From: Candidatus Thiocaldithrix dubininis | GTDB lineage: Bacteria > Pseudomonadota > Gammaproteobacteria > Thiotrichales > Thiotrichaceae | Reading direction: 5' to 3' | Assembly (NCBI GenBank): GCA_029972135.1 | Contig: CP124755.1 | Coordinates: forward strand, 2,170,001-2,234,000 | Length of the DNA: 64,000 nucleotides | Shown: positions 25,033 to 31,687 of the stretch, piece by piece | Numbering within the stretch: the first letter of the stretch is position 1 | Layout: every line of letters begins with the position of its first letter | Notes under the pieces: model-generated | Database searches by the model: none | What the model was told of the DNA's origin: nothing | Seen by the model: only the letters and a program-made list of their open reading frames with translations | Position numbers and translations under genes: made by a program

Positions 25033-25521
25033 GCTGTAAACCTTTTATTTCAATAAATTAAGGTTTCCATTGTTTATCTATTAAGAATTGCTTTACAGCG
25101 ATAACTATCCAGCCGTGGGCGTGGCTGGATAACTAGATGAACTTGCTACCGTAGACCTTACCTACCATGAAGCCCGTTTTGTGCGCTTTCACACCCGCTT
25201 ACGCTAAAAATAATAGGCTTAAAATTACGAGCTTAATTTTTACGAGCAACACGACGCTAAACCGCGTTTTAATTGGCTTTTGGCAAGGCTTAGCAGAGGA
25301 TAAATAAGAAAAAACGCTTAAAAAATTGTGGTACTTTTTACGAGAGTTATCCACAACATACTATTTTTATGATTCATTAGTCATTAAGCTAAAAATTAGC
25401 GACCTTCTACAATGCGATTTAAGGCATTATTTCAACCTAAGCTTAGTCTTACCTTACCCGTGTTAAAATAACGCCTTAAAACCAATTATAATAATCGTTA
25501 TAATTCAATAACTTATAAGAA
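25033..25521. other. Non-coding region before the capsid operon, with a DnaA box
   Basis: No gene is credible in these 489 bases. They hold a hairpin (TATCCAGCC / GGCTGGATA, 25106-25131), several AT-rich blocks, and one perfect DnaA box (TTATCCACA, 25347-25355). The region must also contain the promoter for gpO-gpN-gpM. A cos-like packaging site is possible but cannot be recognised by eye. Confidence 0.55.
25347..25355 (+). promoter_or_regulatory. DnaA box
   Basis: TTATCCACA matches the consensus exactly. A single box could be chance; it lies in an AT-rich region of a mobile element, so a role in replication is possible. Confidence 0.45.
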
Positions 25522-26076
25522 TTAGGCAGGTTTAGCATTCGCCTTTAATCGTTCGTTAATGGTATCGGTTGCCCGTTGCTTTTCGTAAGCATTGATACCA
25601 TCGCCGGAATCCTCACCATTCAAGTGATAACGTGAGCCACCAACCGTTAACGCTTGTAAGTATCGTCCGTGGTTAGTGTGTTTCTGTAGCAAGCGTTGCA
25701 CATTACGTTTACTTGCACCGGGAAAATGTTCAGCCGTGAAAAGCTGGTGCAACTCGCGTTCTACCCCAATAGCTAACGGCTGATAGTTCAACCAGACGGG
25801 GTAAGCGTTTAGCCTATCGTTTAACTCCTTCACCTTATCATCCGACGGTTTATAGGCTTTCTTTTTCGGACGCGGCTTAGGCTTTGGTTTAGGGCGTGGT
25901 TTACTGTGATTCTTAGGCTTAGCAGGGTAAGGATTCGCTTCACGCTTAATAACCACCTTCTTTCCCTTACGCTGCACGGTGGTTGCTTGGTTATTGGTTG
26001 GCGTAGGCGTAGGTGTAGTGGTCGCAGGCTTACGATTTAGGGTTAAGGTCTTCTTAGGCGGTGTCTTGTCGTTCAT
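25522..26076 (-). CDS. ProQ/FinO-domain RNA-binding protein of the satellite
   Basis: The 184-residue protein has a long basic Pro/Lys/Thr-rich N-terminal tail (about 1-75, with PKPKPKPRPKKK) and then a ProQ/FinO domain (about 80-165). The domain shows YPVWLNYQPLAIGVERELHQ, SKRNVQRLLQKHTNHGRYLQAL and GSRYHLNG. Proteins of this fold are RNA chaperones that bind sRNA and mRNA hairpins; FinO controls plasmid conjugation by antisense RNA. Inside a satellite with an RNA-like operon leader, it may act in RNA-based control. It lies 12 bases after the upstream 86-residue gene. Confidence 0.88.
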   Translation of the reverse strand: MNDKTPPKKTLTLNRKPATTTPTPTPTNNQATTVQRKGKKVVIKREANPYPAKPKNHSKPRPKPKPKPRPKKKAYKPSDDKVKELNDRLNAYPVWLNYQPLAIGVERELHQLFTAEHFPGASKRNVQRLLQKHTNHGRYLQALTVGGSRYHLNGEDSGDGINAYEKQRATDTINERLKANAKPA

Positions 26077-26088
26077 GGGCTTACCACT

Positions 26089-26349
26089 TTATTTAGAAAA
26101 TAGTTCTGTTTGATTCGCTTTAATCTTCGCCTCTGGTGGCAATAACTTATAAGCCTCTCGAATTAAGCGCTTAACCGTATCGTTTAAGGTCGCGGGTTTA
26201 TCCTTCCCGTACCACGCTCTTAGGGCTTCAAGCTTTGCATTATCGTCAGTTTCCAGCAATACAGCGGACAAATCGCGCAAGCGTGCGCGTCTTGCCTTAG
26301 CGGTCTCACTTCTTAAGCGTTTGCTGTGTTCAGTCATAGCATTAGGCAT
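26089..26349 (-). CDS. Small DNA-binding-like satellite protein
   Basis: The 86-residue, mostly helical, basic protein is not recognised. It has a K/R-rich N-terminus and a TLNDTVKRLIREAYKLL segment. AAAGGAG precedes the ATG at a good distance. The promoter region upstream carries repeated GACTATA words (26374-26402), so autoregulation by this protein is plausible. It precedes the ProQ gene and is probably co-transcribed. Confidence 0.55.
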   Translation of the reverse strand: MPNAMTEHSKRLRSETAKARRARLRDLSAVLLETDDNAKLEALRAWYGKDKPATLNDTVKRLIREAYKLLPPEAKIKANQTELFSK

Positions 26350-26373
26350 CGGTCAAACTCCTTTATTATGCCC

Positions 26374-26402
26374 GACTATAATACGATATAGTCGACTATA
26401 AT
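26374..26402 (-). promoter_or_regulatory. Operator/promoter candidate with repeated GACTATA
   Basis: GACTATA (26374-26380), its inverse ATAGTC (26388-26393) and GACTATA again (26394-26400) lie just upstream of the 86-residue gene, forming a dyad plus a direct repeat. TATTAT-like -10 words on the minus strand occur in the same block. The IS982 copy inserted immediately beyond it. Confidence 0.45.
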
Positions 26403-26411
26403 AATATAAAC

Positions 26412-27420
26412 TTAGCTAACCTGAGTTCGATGTAAGCAAGTAGCAGCCTTTTGTGGAATACTTCATGGGATAACCACATCCTAAAATTACCCACGCAAGG
26501 CTGCTACCCTGATGTTAACACGACTGTTCTGCGAGATAGATGATTTTTGCCAAGGCTTTTTACCGCATTGGAAAGCGAGTGTATTAGAACCCCCGACCAC
26601 CCGCCCAAAGCGGAATCGTCCGTGTGGTTTAAGTCTGAGTGAAGTGATGACGATTTGGGTACATTACCATCAATCAGGCTATCACACCTTCAAGTGGTAT
26701 TACCTCAAACATGTTCAAGTCTATTTGAAGTCGGCTTTTCCTCAGTTGCCCAGTTATCAACGGTTTATTGAGCGCGTTCCCGATGTATTAGTGCCGCTGA
26801 CGCGGTTCATGCAATCCCGCTGTGAAGCCAGTCGCGGAATTGCCTTCATTGACTCCACCCCCTTACGCGTCTGTGACAATATTCGGATTCCCCGTCATAA
26901 GACCTTTGCCAATACCGCAGGACGAGGGAAGTCATCCACCGGCTGGTTCTATGGCTTCAAGCTGCATCTCGTGGTGAATGATCAAGGTGGTATCGTGTCC
27001 TTTGCCTTAAGTGCGGGTAATGTCGATGATCGCCAACCCGTTCCCACCCTGATGAAATCCGTGGTTGGCAAAGTCTTTGGGGATGCAGGCTATCTCTCTC
27101 AGGCATTGGCTCAACAACTCGCTCAGCAAGGCATTGAATGGATTACCTCGTTACGGAAAAATATGAAACAGGTCGTGCGTTCTACTTTCGATCAATTGCT
27201 CTTGCGTAAGCGTTTTATCATCGAAACCATTAACGATCAGTTGAAAAATCAATCGCAAATTGAGCATTCTCGCCATCGTTCACTGCCTCATTATGTCGCT
27301 CATGTCATCGCCGGGCTTATTGCGTATTCCTATCAAGCGAAGAAACCCTCATTGAACTTAAATATCAATGCGTTAGCCATACTCTAATGCTATGCCTTAC
27401 GTCGAACTCAGGTTAGCTAA
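26412..27420. mobile_element. IS982-family insertion sequence
   Basis: About 1.0 kb, with one transposase gene and terminal inverted repeats 26411-26436 and 27396-27421 that match at 25 of 26 positions (CTTAGCTAACCTGAG...). The outermost TTAGCTAA is itself a palindrome, so it can be read either as part of the inverted repeat or as an 8-bp target duplication flanking 26420-27412. The exact ends remain ambiguous. It sits between the Panacea pair and the ProQ operon. Confidence 0.85.
26512..27387 (+). CDS. IS982-family transposase (DDE)
   Basis: The 291-residue protein shows the IS982 pattern. These are LSLSEVMTIWVHYHQSGYH, the first catalytic Asp in FIDSTPLRVCDN (near 122), GRGKSSTGWFYGFKLHL, VDDRQPVPTLM, FGDAGYLS with the second Asp, RKRFIIETINDQLKN with the Glu, and the tail IEHSRHRS. 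All three catalytic positions are present and the frame is intact, so it should be active. Confidence 0.95.
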   Translation: MLTRLFCEIDDFCQGFLPHWKASVLEPPTTRPKRNRPCGLSLSEVMTIWVHYHQSGYHTFKWYYLKHVQVYLKSAFPQLPSYQRFIERVPDVLVPLTRFMQSRCEASRGIAFIDSTPLRVCDNIRIPRHKTFANTAGRGKSSTGWFYGFKLHLVVNDQGGIVSFALSAGNVDDRQPVPTLMKSVVGKVFGDAGYLSQALAQQLAQQGIEWITSLRKNMKQVVRSTFDQLLLRKRFIIETINDQLKNQSQIEHSRHRSLPHYVAHVIAGLIAYSYQAKKPSLNLNINALAIL

Positions 27421-27431
27421 GTACGTATGCC

Positions 27432-27851
27432 CTACAGATTAGGTTTAATATGGGTTTCAAAGAAAGTTTTACACTTGCGTGGGGTACGTTTTGACACTAA
27501 AACACCTGCCAATATTTTATTAAACAGCGTCCGTTCAATCGTGCCTCTAGGAATCAATACGCCTTGATTCACACCATTACTAAGGCTAATGGCTGGCTCA
27601 ATACGGGCTTTACTGTAATCAATAAAACTCGGTTTTTTTATAAATTCATGTTCAGTTTCATTTGCATCAATAATACACGCAGGGTCATGGTAATGACCCT
27701 GTTTGATACTGGATAAGCTAACCAGCAATATTAACTTTTCATCAGTTATGGGGTTATTCAACAAGATAAATAAATGTTTACGGTCGGGGTCTGATTCTGT
27801 ACCAGAGGGAATTAATAACGTAGCTCTTTCAACAGGGAAAAATAGATTCAT
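27432..27851 (-). CDS. Putative toxin of a Panacea-type toxin-antitoxin pair
   Basis: The 139-residue protein is encoded directly downstream of the Panacea gene with a 4-base overlap (ATGA). It has a beta-rich core (HLFILLNNPI, LILLVSLSSIKQGHYHDPACII) and the segment HEFIKKPSFIDYSKARI. The style is that of small SH3-barrel or PemK-like toxins, but the family is not certain. Panacea antitoxins are known to neutralise many unrelated toxins encoded next to them, which is why I read it as the toxin. Target unknown. Confidence 0.6.
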   Translation of the reverse strand: MNLFFPVERATLLIPSGTESDPDRKHLFILLNNPITDEKLILLVSLSSIKQGHYHDPACIIDANETEHEFIKKPSFIDYSKARIEPAISLSNGVNQGVLIPRGTIERTLFNKILAGVLVSKRTPRKCKTFFETHIKPNL

Positions 27852-28405
27852 AGGCTAGAAAATAACCGTGCCGCTTGTTTATTCGCTAAGATATTATCTT
27901 GCAGTTCTTTAGCAATGGTTTGATCTTTACCCAATGCAATAAAAACATCTTTATATTCAATTGGATAAGATGAACCGTTAGGGTCTTTCCACTCAGAACA
28001 ATAGGTATGGGTATAATTCCTAACTTGCCACTTAGTCATGTGTCCAAAGCTATCCCAAACACTTTGTAGCACTTCAATATCTGCGTCGCTCAATTCGTCT
28101 AAATCCGTTATATCGGTATTTTCACGCCGCAAACTGACAGCATGATTTTCTTTATCGCTAACCCAACCATCCCAACCTTCTGGGTCTTCTGAACCATAGC
28201 CGTTCATACATTCATAAGTCATAGACAGCACGGGACCATGTGGCATGGATACCATCGCATCATAACTTAAAGGCTCACCATAGCGGTTCATTGCTTCACG
28301 TTCAGACAGATAAAGCAATTTCATTAGTTTTAAAATATTTAGCGTTCCGCCTGCCTGTTGTAAAAAGAACGCTGCCATTTGTGCAACTTTGCGTTCATTA
28401 AACAT
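27848..28405 (-). CDS. Panacea (DUF4065, SocA-like) antitoxin
   Basis: The 185-residue protein matches the Panacea/DUF4065 domain: RKVAQMAAFFLQQAGGTLNI, LKLMKLLYLSEREAMNRYG, the LSYDAMVSMPHGPVLS signature and ADIEVLQSVWDSFG. Panacea proteins are antitoxins that pair with a wide range of toxins. In satellites and prophages such pairs can serve stability or anti-phage defence. It is the first gene of a two-gene operon with the 139-residue partner. Confidence 0.85.
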   Translation of the reverse strand: MFNERKVAQMAAFFLQQAGGTLNILKLMKLLYLSEREAMNRYGEPLSYDAMVSMPHGPVLSMTYECMNGYGSEDPEGWDGWVSDKENHAVSLRRENTDITDLDELSDADIEVLQSVWDSFGHMTKWQVRNYTHTYCSEWKDPNGSSYPIEYKDVFIALGKDQTIAKELQDNILANKQAARLFSSL

Positions 28406-29457
28406 ATAAATAGTCTCACTTACCTACCAAAAGAGGTTAACCAAATTATAGAATATTTTAAATGACACACCTATTAACCTATGTAGTAAATCTGTAGTAA
28501 AAATTTACTACATCTTTTATCTTTTACAATCAAAAACTTATCTTGCATTTGCCAAGCGACTTACTACAAATTTACTACACGTTTTAAATCAATAACTTAG
28601 TATGTAAATATCAACAACTTACAATTGGTTTTTTTGCCCGTGTAGTAATTGTAGTAAAAACACTACCTAAACAAACTGACAACATTACCTTTAGGCTTTG
28701 CTAGCTCACCCACACAATTCCGCCTAAACCACCAAGAAAAAAGCCGTGTTGGAAAAAATGTTGGAAAATTTCCTACACCATTAATCTTTTATAATCAGTT
28801 AGTTAACAGAACGCTACCTACAAACCTCCAACAAAATTCCAACATGTATTAAATCAATTACTTAGCATCCAATTATCAATAACTTACATGCTATTTTTTA
28901 CCCATGTTGGAAATGTTGGAAAAAACACTACCTAAACAAACTGACAACATTACCTTTAGGCTTTGTTGGCTCACTCACACAATTCCGCCTAAACCACCAA
29001 GAAAAAAGCCGTGTTGGAAAAAATGTTGGAAAATTTCCTACACCATTAATCTTTTACAATCAGTTAGTTAACAGAACGCTACCTACAAACCTCCAACAAA
29101 ATTCCAACATGTATTAAATCAATTACTTAGCATCCAATTATCAATAACTTACATGCTATTTTTTACCCATGTTGGAAATGTTGGAAAAAACACTACCTAA
29201 ACAAACTGACAACATTACCTTTAGGCTTTGTTGGCTCACTCACACAATTCCGCCTAAACCACCAAGAAAAAAGCCGTGTTGGAAAAAATGTTGGAAAATT
29301 TCCTACACCATTAATCTTTTACAATCAGTTAGTTAATAGAACGCTACCTACAAACCTCCAACAAAATTCCAACATGTATTAAATCAATTACTTAGCATGT
29401 AAATATCAATAACTTAAATGCTATTTTTTACCCATGTTGGAAATGTTGGAAAAAACA
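28406..29457. repeat. Iteron-rich repeat region between the Panacea pair and the integrase
   Basis: No gene lies in this kilobase. From 28482 to 28657 seven TTACTACA/TGTAGTAA words occur, partly as close pairs (spacing 11 and 9). From 28661 three tandem units of about 265 bp follow (starts 28661, 28927, 29191). In them the same framework (CTTTTACAATCA, TTAAATCAATTACTTAG, TATCAATAACTTA, ACACTACCTAAAC) carries TGTTGGAAA/TTCCAACA words in place of TGTAGTAA/TTACTACA. Each unit also contains the last codons of the integrase gene. The layout resembles a replication origin with iterons. Confidence 0.8.
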
Positions 29458-30708
29458 CTACCTAAACAAACTGACAACATTACCTTTAGGGGTTTTTAGT
29501 GCATCCAAATAATTAGCCCACGCTTGCAACATTTCCCGCCTTTCCTGCAAGTAGTCTGCCCGGTTATAGGCTGCCCTCACCTTATTGGGTTCATGGTGTG
29601 CTAATTGGCGTTCAATCGCATCAGGGTTATAACCCAACTCATTTAACAAGCTGGAAGCCATACCCCTAAATCCGTGGGGTGTTATGGTGTCATTGTCATA
29701 CCCCATCGTTCTTAGCGCAGTTCTTAAGCCATTATCGCTAAGCGGTCGGCTTGCACCTCTGGCACTGGGGAAAACATACGTGTAACGCCCTGTAAGCGGG
29801 TATATCTCGCGCAATAACGCTATGGCTTGCTTAGATAAAGGCACAATATGCACGGATTGATTAGCACGCTTTATATGGGTAGGTGCTTTCATGCGTTTGA
29901 TAGGAATTGTCCATACACCCGCTTCAAGGTCTATTTCCGTCCATTCCGCTGCCCTTAGCTCACCCGGTCGCAACATAACCAGCGGCGCAAGCTGTAACGC
30001 AACTTTGACAATGAATGTACCCTGATAAGCGTCAATATCCCTTAACAACTGCCCAATCATGGAAGGTTCGGTAATAGTGGCAAAATGCCGCTTAACAACA
30101 GGTTGCAAGATAATATCGTTCTGAATATCTGCTGCCGGGTTATGCTTTACTAGCTCTAGCGTTACCGCATACTTAAACACTTGATTGATGTATTGCTTAA
30201 CACGTCTAGCCGCATCCTTTGCGCCGCGTGCTTCTACCCTTTGCACTAAGTGGATAATTTGAGCCGCTGTTATCTCGTCCATCTGATGCGCACCAATCCA
30301 CGGGAAAACATCCTTGACTAAATACGCCTTGGTTCGCTTCTTGTGACTCTCTGACCAATCGCCATGTTTGCGCTCATACCAAGCTAAGGCGATTGCCTCA
30401 AAACTATTTAGGCTACTGACAAGCTGGGCTTGCTTCATTACGCGCTTATGGCTGCAAGGGTCTATGCCTTTAGCTAATAAGCCGCGTGCCTGTTCGTGCA
30501 TTTCCCTAACCTCTGCTAAGCCCATTGCAGGGTATGCCCCTAAGCTTAGGGTTTTCATCTTGCCATTGATGCGGAAGTTATACCGCCAATACTTACCCAA
30601 TGGCTTAACGTGTAAATACAAGCCGCCGCCGTCACTAAAGTTCTGTGGGCTGCCGTCCGCTTTAGGTTTCGCGTGCTTTAACTTGGTTTCTGTGAGTTTG
30701 CGTTGCAT
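29458..30708 (-). CDS. P4-type tyrosine integrase
   Basis: From ATG 30708 the protein has 416 residues. The frame is open to 30804, but that extension is coded by phased repeats and lacks family sequence. The N-terminus shows the arm-binding DUF4102 domain (LTETKLKHAKP, SDGGGLYLHVKPLGKYWRY, LSLGAYPAMGLAE). A central core-binding domain and the catalytic domain follow, with R in LRPGELRAAEW, H-x-x-R in TPHGFRGM, H in LAHHEPN and the nucleophile Tyr in AAYNRADYL. It sits at the right end beside tRNA-Pro, the usual place for a satellite integrase. Its last codons are repeated in the array behind it. Confidence 0.95.
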   Translation of the reverse strand: MQRKLTETKLKHAKPKADGSPQNFSDGGGLYLHVKPLGKYWRYNFRINGKMKTLSLGAYPAMGLAEVREMHEQARGLLAKGIDPCSHKRVMKQAQLVSSLNSFEAIALAWYERKHGDWSESHKKRTKAYLVKDVFPWIGAHQMDEITAAQIIHLVQRVEARGAKDAARRVKQYINQVFKYAVTLELVKHNPAADIQNDIILQPVVKRHFATITEPSMIGQLLRDIDAYQGTFIVKVALQLAPLVMLRPGELRAAEWTEIDLEAGVWTIPIKRMKAPTHIKRANQSVHIVPLSKQAIALLREIYPLTGRYTYVFPSARGASRPLSDNGLRTALRTMGYDNDTITPHGFRGMASSLLNELGYNPDAIERQLAHHEPNKVRAAYNRADYLQERREMLQAWANYLDALKTPKGNVVSLFR

Positions 30709-30739
30709 TTGTTTGTATCGCTCATTACTGAATGTAGGA

Positions 30740-30759
30740 ATACAAACATTAATACAAAC
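30740..30759. promoter_or_regulatory. Possible integrase arm sites, right end
   Basis: ATACAAAC at 30740-30747 and 30752-30759, spaced by 12 bases, followed by TTTTGC. It is the counterpart of the pair at 16964-16989 and has the same orientation. Confidence 0.5.
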
Positions 30760-30765
30760 TTTTGC

Positions 30766-30865
30766 ATGGGACAGTATGGGACGTAGTGGGACTCTATGGG
30801 ACAAAAACCACTATGCAAATTATTGTTTACAAGGGCTTATGAATCTTTATGAGACCGTATGAGAC
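30766..30865. promoter_or_regulatory. Six helically phased ATGRGAC repeats between integrase and tRNA
   Basis: ATGGGAC at 30766, 30776 and 30796, GTGGGAC at 30786, and ATGAGAC at 30849 and 30859. Spacing is exactly 10 bp within each group, so all sites of a group face the same side of the helix. The place, between the integrase start and the att core, suits binding by integrase, excisionase or a repressor of int. Confidence 0.6.
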
Positions 30866-30869
30866 AAGT

Positions 30870-30886
30870 TAATGGTCGGGACGATA
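30870..30886. other. Right attachment site core within tRNA-Pro
   Basis: TAATGGTCGGGACGATA, covering CCA, the discriminator and the 3' acceptor strand of tRNA-Pro and identical to 16885-16901. Confidence 0.9.
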
Positions 30887-30949
30887 GGATTTGAACCTAC
30901 GACCCCCACACCCCCAGTGTGATGCGCTACCAGGCTGCGCTACGCCCCG
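30873..30949 (-). tRNA. tRNA-Pro(GGG)
   Basis: The 77-nt gene folds well. The acceptor stem CGGGGCG pairs with CGTCCCG, the D arm is GCGC...GCGC, and the anticodon stem TCACA/TGTGG holds the loop CTGGGGG (anticodon GGG). The T arm is TAGG-TTCAAAT-CCTA and CCA is encoded. The 3' end is the integration site of the satellite and stays intact because the element supplies the same bases. Confidence 0.95.
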
Positions 30950-30993
30950 ACCGAAGGGGTTGAAGCTTACTGTAGTTGCTCGCTAAGTGCAAG

Positions 30994-31386
30994 TCAAAAA
31001 CACTGTTTTAAGTTATGTAATACGGCTTCTAATTCTGCAATCAATTGGCTATCGACCAAAATCTCGACATGATCCACATCTAACTCTAGTTCTGTACTAG
31101 CGCTTGTATTGCCGTATTCTTCCGCCAAGGTTTGGCGCGCCCCATTTAGCGTATAACCCCGTTCATACACTAAATGCCGAATATGCCGAATCATGAGAAT
31201 ATCGTTTTTTTGATAGTAGCGCCGATTGCCTTTACGTTTCATCGGTTTGAGAACAGGAAACTCCTGTTCCCAATAACGTAAAGTGCCGGGCTTTAAGCCG
31301 CAGAGAAGGCTAACTTCACCAATCGTAAAGTAGCGCTTACTGGGAATGGGAGGAAGTTGGCTATTTGGAATCGCCGGGTTCGACAT
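30994..31386 (-). CDS. MerR-family regulator next to ihfA
   Basis: The 130-residue protein has a MerR-type winged HTH at about 18-85 ([41 protein letters not shown]) followed by a short helical dimer region and no metal-binding Cys. A MerR-like gene right after ihfA is a common gammaproteobacterial arrangement. Its start overlaps the ihfA end by 26 bases. Ligand and targets are unknown. Confidence 0.88.
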   Translation of the reverse strand: MSNPAIPNSQLPPIPSKRYFTIGEVSLLCGLKPGTLRYWEQEFPVLKPMKRKGNRRYYQKNDILMIRHIRHLVYERGYTLNGARQTLAEEYGNTSASTELELDVDHVEILVDSQLIAELEAVLHNLKQCF

Positions 31387-31672
31387 ATTCCTCTACCCGT
31401 TGTTTCAGCTTTTGCCCCGGACGGAAAGTAACGACACGACGTGCTGTTACTGGAATTTCTTCACCCGTTTTCGGGTTGCGTCCCGGACGTTGGGTTTTAT
31501 CACGTAACATAAAATTACCAAAACCTGATAACTTTACATTGCGCCCTGTTTCTAAAGCATCGCGAACTTCTTCAAAAAACGTTTCAACCAAATCCTTGGC
31601 TTCCCGTTTATTTAAGCCTAGTTCTTCAAACAAATGTTCGACCATATCCGCTTTGGTCAAGGTAATTGTCAT
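31361..31672 (-). CDS. ihfA: Integration host factor subunit alpha
   Basis: The 103-residue HU/IHF protein shows [26 protein letters not shown], abbreviated here to its first domain, and the DNA-clamping arm [21 protein letters not shown] with the intercalating proline. IHF alpha pairs with IHF beta and bends DNA at specific sites in recombination, replication and sigma-54 transcription. The position after pheT is typical of Gammaproteobacteria. It could also serve the satellite integrase. Confidence 0.97.
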   Translation of the reverse strand: MTITLTKADMVEHLFEELGLNKREAKDLVETFFEEVRDALETGRNVKLSGFGNFMLRDKTQRPGRNPKTGEEIPVTARRVVTFRPGQKLKQRVEEYVEPGDSK

Positions 31673-31687
31673 GTCATTTCTCCCTGT

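Larger units (their letters stand above)
16885..30886. mobile_element. P4-like phage satellite encoding a P2-type capsid module, integrated in tRNA-Pro
   Basis: The element is bounded by 17-bp direct repeats (TAATGGTCGGGACGATA). The right copy overlaps the 3' end of tRNA-Pro and the left copy stands alone. It is 14.0 kb long. All recognised genes are on the minus strand except the IS transposase. They include a P4-type integrase beside the tRNA, AlpA and Fis-type HTH regulators, a primase zinc protein, a DUF3987 P-loop protein, ProQ/FinO, a Panacea pair, and scaffold, capsid and small-terminase genes of P2 type. Portal, large terminase, tail, lysis and full replication genes are absent. That set points to a satellite that depends on a helper phage, although a decayed prophage cannot be excluded by sequence alone. 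Confidence 0.85.

Noticed and set aside
26412-27420. A definite 8-bp target duplication TTAGCTAA for the IS982 copy
   Set aside because: TTAGCTAA is palindromic, so it cannot be told apart from the outer part of the inverted repeat. The exact ends need an empty site.
30709-30804. Longer integrase starting at 30804
   Set aside because: The extra 32 residues are coded by phased DNA repeats and lack the family's N-terminal pattern, which begins at MQRKLTETKLKHAKP.
16885-30886. Complete P2-like prophage
   Set aside because: Portal, large terminase, head completion, tail, lysis and P2 replication genes are all missing; 14 kb with P4-type integrase and AlpA fits a satellite better.
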